A DNA stretch of 6,235 nucleotides from Bacillota bacterium (GTDB lineage: Bacteria > Bacillota > Bacilli > Alicyclobacillales > Alicyclobacillaceae): assembly GCA_021820805.1 (NCBI GenBank), contig JAKADF010000217.1, forward strand, positions 1 through 6,235. Reading direction: 5' to 3'. Every line of letters begins with the position of its first letter. The first letter of the stretch is position 1. The notes beneath the pieces are model-generated. The model had not been told where the DNA came from, did no database searches, and saw only the letters and a list, made by a program, of their open reading frames with translations. The translations under genes were made by a program, and so were the position numbers. Below are positions 1 to 4,909 of this stretch, piece after piece.

Positions 1-120
1 ACCTCGAACCCGGCAACTTTACTGCCACCATGGGTCCTATTTCTTGACGGGGCACCTCAGGCCCGGTCGCTTTACTGCCATCATGGGCCTTATTCTCAGA
101 CGGGGCACCTCGGGCACAGC
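1..120. repeat. 53-bp tandem repeat, two full units and a partial third
   Basis: Units lie at 1-53 and 54-106, and a third begins at 107 and degenerates after about 14 bases. By eye the two full units match at 40 of 53 positions without gaps. Each starts ACCTC, contains CTTTACTGCCA and CATGGG, and ends GACGGGGC. The period is not a multiple of three and no reading frame runs through, so coding is unlikely. The array may extend left of the window. The GCACCTC junction motif recurs in inverted form inside the 29-bp repeat at 145-173, so the two may belong to one family. No CRISPR architecture is present, because the whole unit repeats rather than a short repeat with unique spacers. Confidence 0.75.
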
Positions 121-144
121 AGCATATAGAATAGCTACCTTTTT

Positions 145-173
145 GGTAACGGGTTCGGGTTTGAGGTGCAAAA
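145..173 (+). repeat. 29-bp dispersed repeat, left copy
   Basis: This copy begins GGTAACGGGTTCGG and ends TTTGAGGTGCAAAA. It matches the reverse complement of 4854-4882 at 28 of 29 positions. It overlaps a small hairpin, TACC-TTTTT-GGTA (136-148). Its GAGGTGC (163-169) can pair with GCACCTC (105-111) at the end of the tandem array, giving a larger imperfect stem. It could be the terminus of a decayed mobile element or an intergenic palindromic repeat; no transposase is visible. Confidence 0.75.
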
Positions 174-229
174 TGTCAAATTGCACATGTATTTCGTTGT
201 TATATTTACAAGTATAATCGCGAATGAAT

Positions 230-254
230 ACGACTGCGTGAATTACGCTGTCGT
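230..254. other. 25-bp near-perfect hairpin
   Basis: ACGAC-T-GCGT (230-239) pairs with ACGC-T-GTCGT (245-254) around a GAATT loop, with a single T-T mismatch. TTT follows directly on the plus strand. It might be a weak plus-strand terminator for whatever lies left of the window, or a protein-binding palindrome. The T-run is short, so neither reading is firm. Confidence 0.45.
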
Positions 255-268
255 TTTATCGTTACATT

Positions 269-304
269 ACGTTTTGTTCTTAAAGCCCCCCATAAGCGGC
301 AATA
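269..304 (+). repeat. C6-box dispersed repeat, copy 1
   Basis: The order of blocks is ACGTTTT, a 4-base gap, TTAA, one base, GCCCCCC, then TA, G and GCAATA. The same blocks in the same order and near-identical spacing occur at 2286-2319 on the same strand. The blocks match exactly while the bases between them vary. This suggests a conserved intergenic element rather than chance, although it is short. Confidence 0.5.
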
Positions 305-389
305 ACGCTTCCTATACTTGAGTCCCCACCTTCAAAATTAAACGTAATTGACTGATACTGCTTGTTAACAAAGTAGCTTGCAGAACACA

Positions 390-409
390 GTACCTTGTTG
401 TACCATGTT
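390..409. promoter_or_regulatory. tandem 10-bp repeat, candidate PadR operator
   Basis: GTACCTTGTT (390-399) is followed directly by GTACCATGTT (400-409), with one mismatch. The period is about one helical turn, and the repeat ends a few bases before the padR ribosome binding site. PadR proteins commonly repress their own operon by binding near its promoter, so this is a reasonable place for an operator. That role is inferred from position only. Confidence 0.3.
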
Positions 410-424
410 GATAGGTGATGAGAA

Positions 425-769
425 ATGAATTCAAGTGAAGATTGGACTTCTCAAGTGCGGCGAGGAATTATAGATTTCTGTGTTCTTACGCTGGTGAGTC
501 AAAAACCAACTTACGGCTATGAGCTAGTTACAACGTTGAGCAAATGGGGACAATTGGCAGCCACAGAAGGGACGGTTTACCCGTTGCTCCGACGACTCCA
601 AAAAGACTTGCTCATCAAATCATCCTGGATCGAATCCGAAGCGGGTCCGCCACGAAAATACTATCAATTAACTTCGACGGGTGAAGATCTGCTCTCAAGA
701 ATTACAGACGACTGGGATAGCCTTGTAAAGGCGATAAACGAACTGAGACATATGGGAGATGAATGTTAA
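425..769 (+). CDS. PadR family transcriptional regulator
   Basis: This is a 114-residue winged-helix DNA-binding protein of the PadR family, which typically represses the operon it belongs to. Visible signatures are YGYEL (residues 30-34) in the helix-turn-helix region, EGTVYPLLRRLQ (48-59) as the recognition segment, and GPPRKYYQLT (74-83) in the wing, followed by a short helical C-terminus. The length fits the short PadR subclass, in which dimerisation uses the first and last helices. The start is supported by AGGTGATG (413-420), about five bases before the ATG. Its stop codon overlaps the start of the next gene (TAATG, 767-771), so the two are probably translationally coupled. The partner is a HAAS/DUF1700 membrane protein, a frequent pairing in Bacillota. 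The effector ligand cannot be read from the sequence. Confidence 0.95.
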   Translation: MNSSEDWTSQVRRGIIDFCVLTLVSQKPTYGYELVTTLSKWGQLAATEGTVYPLLRRLQKDLLIKSSWIESEAGPPRKYYQLTSTGEDLLSRITDDWDSLVKAINELRHMGDEC

Positions 770-1329
770 TGGATACTCAGGCAGCAAAATATTTAAATGA
801 ATTTCGATACCATTTGCGTTCCCTTTCCCTTGAAGAACGCGAAGATGCAGTTAACGAAATTCACAGTCACATCACCGAAAGTCAGGCTGCTGGAAAAGCG
901 ATTGATTTGGTTTTATCTGATTTGGGAACGCCCCACGAGCTCGCAAGAGCTTATTTGTCGAATTATCATATACGGCAGATTAAACACCGCAGAAGCTTTG
1001 GGACCATTCTAAAATCGTCAGCGTTTTTTACAACAACGGGATTTGTCAGCCTGTTGATCGTCCCAATATTGATCTTCGTTATTTTGGTGTGCGGAGTGTC
1101 TACAGTGTTAATGCCAATTATTGGAGTTATGCGAGCGTGTGGCGCCCAACACGTATTTGTCATCTGGAACACCATTTTAGTCCCGCGTGCTTTGGGAATC
1201 CCAACTGGTATTGTACTGGGGCTTATTTGTGCTGGTATCACGCGATTGGGCGTGAAATTGCTTATATCTTATTTCGGTGTGGTATCGAAAGGGTATAGGG
1301 GACTTCTGCCAAACGACATACAATCTTGA
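769..1329 (+). CDS. HAAS/DUF1700-type membrane protein
   Basis: This is a small membrane protein with an N-terminal helical HAAS-like domain. Numbered from the chosen start, residues 6-65 contain YLNEFRYHLRSLSLEER, then NEIHSHI, and the characteristic DLGTPHELARAYL. Two hydrophobic stretches follow, roughly residues 85-122 and 134-172, separated by a short loop and ending in a charged tail. In Bacillota such proteins usually follow a PadR regulator and are thought to link it to envelope signalling; the exact mechanism is not known to me. The ATG at 769 overlaps the padR stop and lies 10 bases after GGGAG (754-758). An alternative ATG at 763 would add two residues but sits only four bases from that site. 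No third gene of the usual module (a DUF4097-type protein) follows. Confidence 0.85.
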   Translation: MDTQAAKYLNEFRYHLRSLSLEEREDAVNEIHSHITESQAAGKAIDLVLSDLGTPHELARAYLSNYHIRQIKHRRSFGTILKSSAFFTTTGFVSLLIVPILIFVILVCGVSTVLMPIIGVMRACGAQHVFVIWNTILVPRALGIPTGIVLGLICAGITRLGVKLLISYFGVVSKGYRGLLPNDIQS

Positions 1330-1775
1330 AACTTTGATAATAAAGCTTGGGTTCGACCACTCAGGTAAAATGCTCTGGCAGATGATACAAGATTGGAGCT
1401 GTTCCTGCCTTATTAACTCGGACAGTTCGTTAACCTTAATCGATCGATTTATTAATTACCGTTACCGACAACCATAATGAATATCGGATCCGTCACTATT
1501 CTGCCCAATAGTACCGTAACAGGCTCCTCGTTTGAAGTGGATATTCATGCAGCGAGGAGGCAGACCACGCTTCTTCACGTATCGCCGCCGTTACTGCAAT
1601 AAATTTCCTAGTCCTTTTCGACAAGTCATACTATCTGTCTCCCCATCATTTCTAATATTCAAGAGCCCCATGCTTTTAAAGCAGATGTGTAACGACAATT
1701 TTATCCGTCTTGTTTCAAACTTTTAGATGCTCAAATGATATTTAATTATAATGAAGAAAGAAGGAGTAATAACGA
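1330..1775. other. intergenic stretch with no supportable gene
   Basis: Short open stretches exist in all frames, but none shows a recognisable motif, a ribosome binding site or a credible composition. I looked for remains of a DUF4097 gene, often third after PadR and HAAS genes, and could not support one. A 12-bp perfect palindrome, AATCGATCGATT, lies at 1438-1449. No clear terminator for the PadR operon was found. The last 50 bases carry the likely promoter and ribosome binding site of the OsmC gene. Confidence 0.55.
1747..1766 (+). promoter_or_regulatory. -10-like TATAAT and ribosome binding site of the OsmC gene
   Basis: A perfect TATAAT lies at 1747-1752 and AAGGAG at 1761-1766, nine bases before the ATG at 1776. 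The ribosome binding site is convincing. The promoter reading is weaker: the hexamer 17 bases upstream (TAGATG, 1724-1729) fits a -35 box poorly, and transcription starting about seven bases after TATAAT would leave a very short leader. Confidence 0.45.
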
Positions 1776-2231
1776 ATGGCTGAACACCATTTTTATTTGA
1801 AGGCCGACTGGACTGGCGGAAGAAACAGCGTTGGCAACATAGATACCGAAAATCTAAAAACAAAGGTATCCATACCTCATCAAATGGATGGACCTGGGAT
1901 AGGAACCAATCCCGACGAAATGCTGCTCGGGGCTGCCGCCACTTGTTATATCATCACTTTAGCAGCCATGCTGGAGCGCAGTTCCCTTGAAGTCCACTCT
2001 CTTTCTTTGGAATCAGAAGCGGTTGTGGAAGTAATTAGGGGAGTGAATACTTTTAGAAAAATTATACACCGTCCCTTCATCGTACTGCCTGCCAAAAGTT
2101 GTGCTGACGTGCAGGATAAGATAAAAAAGCTTGCCGAAAAGGCGGAAGCAAGCTGTATGATTACGAGAGCTATTAAAGGAAATGTTGAAGTGCAACTTGA
2201 AGTGAACATTACCCTTAATGAGCAAGACTAA
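1776..2231 (+). CDS. OsmC/Ohr family peroxiredoxin
   Basis: This 151-residue cytoplasmic protein belongs to the OsmC/Ohr superfamily, thiol peroxidases that reduce organic hydroperoxides and sometimes hydrogen peroxide. The family's two active-site cysteines are present: C57 in NPDEMLLGAAATCYII, with the conserved E48 nearby, and C127 in AEASCMITRAI. An N-terminal WTGGR (residues 12-16) provides a candidate for the conserved arginine. C109 is extra and outside the usual pair. The sequence most resembles the small SACOL1771-like branch rather than classical Ohr, which carries a different motif around the second cysteine; that assignment is from memory of the family. Length is normal and the protein is intact. 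A strong ribosome binding site fixes the start. No OhrR-type regulator lies beside it, and it appears to be transcribed alone. Confidence 0.93.
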   Translation: MAEHHFYLKADWTGGRNSVGNIDTENLKTKVSIPHQMDGPGIGTNPDEMLLGAAATCYIITLAAMLERSSLEVHSLSLESEAVVEVIRGVNTFRKIIHRPFIVLPAKSCADVQDKIKKLAEKAEASCMITRAIKGNVEVQLEVNITLNEQD

Positions 2232-2272
2232 GATTGCCAGGAACTGGATACACCTTATGTCGTATTACTGCC

Positions 2273-2301
2273 CGTTAACGAAAGAACGTTTTAGATTAAC
2301 G
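2273..2301. repeat. CGTTAA/TTAACG inverted repeat between convergent genes
   Basis: CGTTAA (2273-2278) and TTAACG (2296-2301) form a six-base inverted repeat. Inside it AACG (2277-2280) can pair with CGTT (2287-2290) as an alternative stem. The first arm is itself part of the palindrome CGTTAACG. There is no T-run, so this is not an obvious terminator. It partly overlaps the second C6-box copy and resembles the inverted repeat at 2981-2996. Confidence 0.4.
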
Positions 2302-2319
2302 CCCCCCTTATGTGCAATA
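2286..2319 (+). repeat. C6-box dispersed repeat, copy 2
   Basis: It shares with 269-304 the ordered blocks ACGTTTT, TTAA, GCCCCCC, TA, G and GCAATA. Spacing differs by one base in two gaps. It lies in the 97-base gap between the OsmC stop and the end of the YdcF-like gene. Both copies are intergenic and in the same orientation. Confidence 0.5.
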
Positions 2320-2328
2320 GCAATGTTA

Positions 2329-2907
2329 CTAATGTCTTTCCAGCGTAATTGCAATCACTTCACGTAACGTTTCCTTTGGGTTGGTCCTGGGTGGAATTCG
2401 TCCAACGTATCCGCTTGTATCCATGCCAAGTTCACGAGCATAGAGTTGGGCACGTTCCTGATGATAGAAGTCCGTCACAACGATTGCTGTATGCATCCCT
2501 TGTTTCTGCATAATCTGTTTTGCATTAAACAAATTTTCCCAAGTGTCTTTGGATTGATTATCTAGGTACATAGCTGCCGAAGGTACTCCTTTACTCTCCA
2601 AATACCGTTGGCTCGCTTCTGCTTCGGCTATAGGCTCACCTTCACCTTGTCCTCCAGTTAGGATAAATACTGGGGCATAATGTTGGCGATAGAGCGTGAG
2701 TGCCGAGTTCAGACGTTCCTGTAGATCAGGACTCGGTTGATCGTTCCTCATAACGGCTGCTCCAAGTACGACAATTGCGTCGGATCTTACAGGTTTTATT
2801 GAACGTCCATATGAATTGATTTGTTCATATTTCCAAATAACATATAGCATGATTAAAGCGAGGAACACTCCCGCAATGATCACTACGTTTCGAAAACGAA
2901 CACGCAA
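2329..2907 (-). CDS. YdcF/SanA-like DUF218 membrane-anchored protein
   Basis: This 192-residue protein has one N-terminal membrane helix (about residues 7-25) followed by a DUF218 (YdcF-like) domain, predicted outside the membrane. Domain signatures in order are SDAIVVLGAAV (42-52), the LTGGQGEGEPIAEA stretch (83-96), SKDTWENLFNAK (119-130) and VVTDFYHQERA (143-153), which carries the conserved histidine H149. The family includes E. coli SanA and YdcF, linked to envelope integrity and S-adenosylmethionine binding respectively; the biochemical role here is unknown. The start is TTG (2905-2907), chosen because GGAGTGA on the minus strand sits at the right distance and no ATG fits. The gene converges with the OsmC gene and has no same-strand partner nearby. 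Confidence 0.92.
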   Translation of the reverse strand: MRVRFRNVVIIAGVFLALIMLYVIWKYEQINSYGRSIKPVRSDAIVVLGAAVMRNDQPSPDLQERLNSALTLYRQHYAPVFILTGGQGEGEPIAEAEASQRYLESKGVPSAAMYLDNQSKDTWENLFNAKQIMQKQGMHTAIVVTDFYHQERAQLYARELGMDTSGYVGRIPPRTNPKETLREVIAITLERH

Positions 2908-3441
2908 ATTAGGTCACTCCATTCTTGGTGCTTAATAAGCTGTCAATAGTTTCCCATAATATTAGCATGAAGTCGATTTGCGTTAACCCATTAACGACAT
3001 AAGCCATTGCTTACCATGAAAGCCTTTAGAAGTGGTTCCGCACAGGACATGTGATTTGTCTCTGATTGCGTGAACCGAATGTGTTCAAACTCATCAAGTA
3101 AAAGCTGCAAGTTCGCAGCAAACCTCTTTGGGTAATAAAACACTTGTTGTGCTAAGGCGTTGCAGAAGTTTAGGAAGATCAAACCCGCCATCTAAATATC
3201 GTTCGCAGACTACAAGTAATTTGCCACGCCATTCTTAATGAAAGTCCATTCGTCTATCCACCTTCGCTCGGGAACAAGCTTAGCCTGTTAGTGCAATGAA
3301 GGAACCGATGCTCTTCTGTCGCATAAGCCCGATAGTCCAACAAACCTTTGGACACATTGATTTAAGAATAGTCAGTAATTTCTTCCCTATCATTGTTGTT
3401 AATAGTTCACCCATTACGTAAATAACGCAAATAGTAAAAAA
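2908..3441. other. gene-poor stretch, possible decayed coding remnant
   Basis: No intact gene is supported. On the minus strand, neighbouring open stretches in different frames read like pieces of protein: KLVPERRWIDEW onward (about 3281-3228), LLVVCERYLDGGFDLPKLLQ onward (about 3221-3102), and DEFEHIRFTQSETNHMS onward (ending at 2991). Joined by two frameshifts they would give one protein of roughly 90 or more residues, but I recognise no family and stretches of this length arise by chance. No ribosome binding site was found at the head. An inverted repeat lies at 2981-2996. Confidence 0.3.
2981..2996. repeat. CGTTAA-CCCA-TTAACG inverted repeat upstream of the YdcF-like gene
   Basis: This is a perfect six-base inverted repeat around a four-base CCCA centre, about 75 bases before the YdcF-like start codon. 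The same arms occur downstream of that gene at 2273-2301. It might be an operator or part of an intergenic repeat. No clear promoter could be placed relative to it. Confidence 0.4.
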
Positions 3442-3464
3442 GTAAACTTATTTTTCAAGTTTAC
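3436..3464 (-). terminator. intrinsic terminator of the DUF3231 transcript
   Basis: GTAAACTT (3442-3449) and AAGTTTAC (3457-3464) form a perfect eight-base stem with a seven-base loop. On the minus strand the stem is followed by six T residues (complement of 3436-3441). It lies about 150 bases beyond the small ORF at 3612-3704, so it would end a transcript from DUF3231 through that ORF. Confidence 0.75.
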
Positions 3465-3498
3465 AGGTTTTATGAGGAAAGATCAGGGGAAAAATTTG

Positions 3499-3590
3499 CA
3501 AACAACTACAAAAAAGACATACCAAACAGGTACGCCTCAAATCACAAATATGGTTTTTAACCCCAGTTGTTTGAACTCTTAAAAGAGTTC
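3499..3590 (-). other. nested inverted repeats in the 3' region of the DUF3231 transcript
   Basis: CAAACAACT (3499-3507) pairs with AGTTGTTTG (3565-3573), enclosing a small TACC/GGTA stem (3520-3523 with 3529-3532). Directly beside it GAACTC (3573-3578) pairs with GAGTTC (3585-3590), or eight bases per arm with an AA centre. All lie between the small ORF and the terminator. They may fold the 3' untranslated RNA or mark a small RNA; the sequence alone does not decide. Confidence 0.35.
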
Positions 3591-3611
3591 TTACGGTCAT
3601 CAATTTAATTT

Positions 3612-3704
3612 TTATGACAGCATTCGTTTGACGATAAATCCAATTCCCACACCTAAACTTGCAAAGACAAGGAGGAGCCCTAAACCTGGGATCGCAATAT
3701 CCAT
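3612..3704 (-). CDS. candidate 30-residue single-pass membrane peptide
   Basis: This short ORF encodes a peptide that starts MDIAIPGLG, continues as an almost uninterrupted hydrophobic segment with spaced glycines (G7, G9, G18, G20, G22), and ends VKRMLS. Residues 5-25 would span the membrane, and the K26-R27 pair suggests the C-terminus stays in the cytoplasm. It begins 35 bases after the DUF3231 stop on the same strand, with an intrinsic terminator further on, so co-transcription is plausible. An in-frame stop lies close upstream, so ATG 3704 is the only ATG start. The weak point is the lack of a good ribosome binding site: only an A-rich stretch precedes the ATG. I do not recognise a named family. 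Confidence 0.42.
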   Translation of the reverse strand: MDIAIPGLGLLLVFASLGVGIGFIVKRMLS

Positions 3705-3739
3705 AAAATTTTTTCGATTTTACTGTCCATACGCACCCA

Positions 3740-4744
3740 TCAGACACGTAACAATGCTTTTCGGTCGTCGGCTTGCGGCGGTTGTTCAAGCCATGCCTTT
3801 TCAATCATAAGATCCGATGAATCTTTTGCGTAATTTCCTGCCTCAACCGCTAGACGCGCATATGTAGCGGCAACGTCTTTCCTGGGGCTTGCGGCAATTC
3901 CCAAACCGTAATTTCCCGTACTTGCGGCGACAAGCAGCGTTGTATGGAACATCATGAGCTTATCGGAAAATGGCGGAGTTGTGGATTCAGTTACATATTC
4001 AGCCCAGCTCATAGGTGTTGGAATATCGTCTTTTGTTAAAAGCCCACTAAGTAATTGAACATGCCTAACAGCCATATCCTTTCCCTTCCACAAGTGTTTT
4101 CGTACATTCTCATCACTTGCAGTTTGGCTAAATCCGAGTAACAATGTATGACCCGTCGCATTTGTTTTCATGTTGTAGTATATATGAGCAATTTCCATCC
4201 CAGTAAGAGGTCTCTGTTCTCCGAAAAACCCGCCATAAAATGTTTTTTTTGTAACGAATTCAGATTTTTGAGGTACAGAAATGGCAGGATCTCTGACAAA
4301 TATGCCTTTAGATAGAGCAACATCGACCGCCATTTGAAATAACTGAGACACTTCTGTTAAAGATTTCTGATAAAAATTGCGTACATCAGAACGTGCAGAG
4401 CTTGAAAGTGCAAATCCGTGTGATGTAGTACCGACCTTACCCATATTCTTTAGGTAATCGATGTAAAATGTATCCGAGAACAGCCGAGGAGCCGTCAGAT
4501 TAACATCGTTGTCGCCAAATCCGACTGGAATTGGGAAATTTTCCTTTGTAAAGATGCCTGTGACCGTTTTTACGTGTTCTGTTGCTAACGATAAAGCATA
4601 ATCAAGCACTGGACGAATGTCTGAATCTCCATTGTTTGCTAAAAAATATCTTAAAACGCATTTCAACATGGTACCGCTATTATAGGAAGCCCATAGGTTC
4701 GCCATTTCGGATGCCGTCAGTGGCACATTGATTTGAGGTTCCAT
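3740..4744 (-). CDS. DUF3231 family protein, two-repeat
   Basis: This 334-residue protein belongs to DUF3231, a family found mainly in spore-forming Bacillales with no established biochemical function; it is predicted helical and ferritin-like. The chain is two copies of one unit. Copy 1 spans about residues 9-148 (LTASEMANLWASYNSGTML, then EHVKTVTGIFTKENFPIPVGF). Copy 2 spans about 180-330 (LTGMEIAHIYYNMKTNATG, then VRHVQLLSGLLTKDDIPTPMSW). Shared features are the TASE/TGME opening, a V-x-x-[IL]-[FL]-T-K-[ED] segment, the [NI]-[FP] -P-x-P loop and an SSARSD/ASPRKD turn. Length is that of a full family member, with no signal peptide or membrane helix. AGGTGGGA precedes the ATG at suitable distance. 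It is followed by a possible membrane peptide and a terminator. Confidence 0.9.
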   Translation of the reverse strand: MEPQINVPLTASEMANLWASYNSGTMLKCVLRYFLANNGDSDIRPVLDYALSLATEHVKTVTGIFTKENFPIPVGFGDNDVNLTAPRLFSDTFYIDYLKNMGKVGTTSHGFALSSSARSDVRNFYQKSLTEVSQLFQMAVDVALSKGIFVRDPAISVPQKSEFVTKKTFYGGFFGEQRPLTGMEIAHIYYNMKTNATGHTLLLGFSQTASDENVRKHLWKGKDMAVRHVQLLSGLLTKDDIPTPMSWAEYVTESTTPPFSDKLMMFHTTLLVAASTGNYGLGIAASPRKDVAATYARLAVEAGNYAKDSSDLMIEKAWLEQPPQADDRKALLRV

Positions 4745-4803
4745 AACATTCCCACCTACCAGCTAATTAATGCGATATTTTGGAAACTTCCGCGTCAATA
4801 CAA

Positions 4804-4835
4804 GAAAAACAGCATGTGCGATTTCACATGCTGTT
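4804..4835 (-). terminator. strong intrinsic terminator after the oxidoreductase remnant
   Basis: AACAGCATGTG (4808-4818) and CACATGCTGTT (4825-4835) make a perfect 11-base stem with a six-base loop. On the minus strand the stem runs into five T residues (complement of 4805-4809), then C and TTG. It ends transcription coming from the Gfo/Idh remnant and insulates the DUF3231 gene that begins about 60 bases further on. Confidence 0.85.
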
Positions 4836-4853
4836 GCGTGTGTGATTTAGTGT

Positions 4854-4882
4854 TTTTGCACCTCAAAACCGAACCCGTTACC
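4854..4882 (-). repeat. 29-bp dispersed repeat, right copy
   Basis: Read on the minus strand this begins GGTAACGGGTTCGG and ends TTTGAGGTGCAAAA, differing from 145-173 at one central base. It lies between the Gfo/Idh remnant stop and its terminator. With the left copy it forms a pair of inverted repeats about 4.7 kb apart enclosing the PadR to DUF3231 block. Confidence 0.75.
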
Positions 4883-4909
4883 TTATTGGCACTTATCTCA
4901 AAGGCTTTT

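Larger units (their letters stand above)
174..424. other. gene-free leader before the PadR operon
   Basis: No ORF with coding character is seen. The stretch holds a hairpin at 230-254, a C6-box repeat at 269-304, a short AAGCG/CGCTT inverted repeat (294-298 with 306-310), a 10-bp palindrome TTGTTAACAA (362-371) and a tandem 10-bp repeat (390-409) just before the PadR ribosome binding site. No convincing sigma-A promoter pair could be fixed. Confidence 0.5.

Noticed and set aside
1..173. CRISPR array
   Set aside because: Only two units, the repetition covers the whole 53 bases with no unique spacer, and no cas genes are near.
174..424. Riboswitch or T-box leader before padR
   Set aside because: No T-box, purine, SAM, or other leader signature was seen, and there is no terminator/antiterminator pair adjacent to the start codon.
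1277..1726. Two plus-strand open frames (1277-1477 and 1532-1726)
   Set aside because: The first overlaps the HAAS gene end; neither has a ribosome binding site or recognisable motifs. The Arg-rich piece in the second matches no family I know.
1946..2225. Minus-strand open frames inside the OsmC gene
   Set aside because: They are antisense shadows of a well-supported coding region.
2941..2946. Perfect TTGACA (minus strand) upstream of the YdcF-like gene
   Set aside because: The hexamer at 17 bases spacing reads AATGGA and would place the transcription start at or beyond the ribosome binding site, so it is probably coincidental.
3448..3804. 118-residue open frame on the minus strand
   Set aside because: It overlaps the DUF3231 C-terminus in another frame, runs through the small membrane ORF and into the terminator stem, and has no ribosome binding site or family-like sequence.
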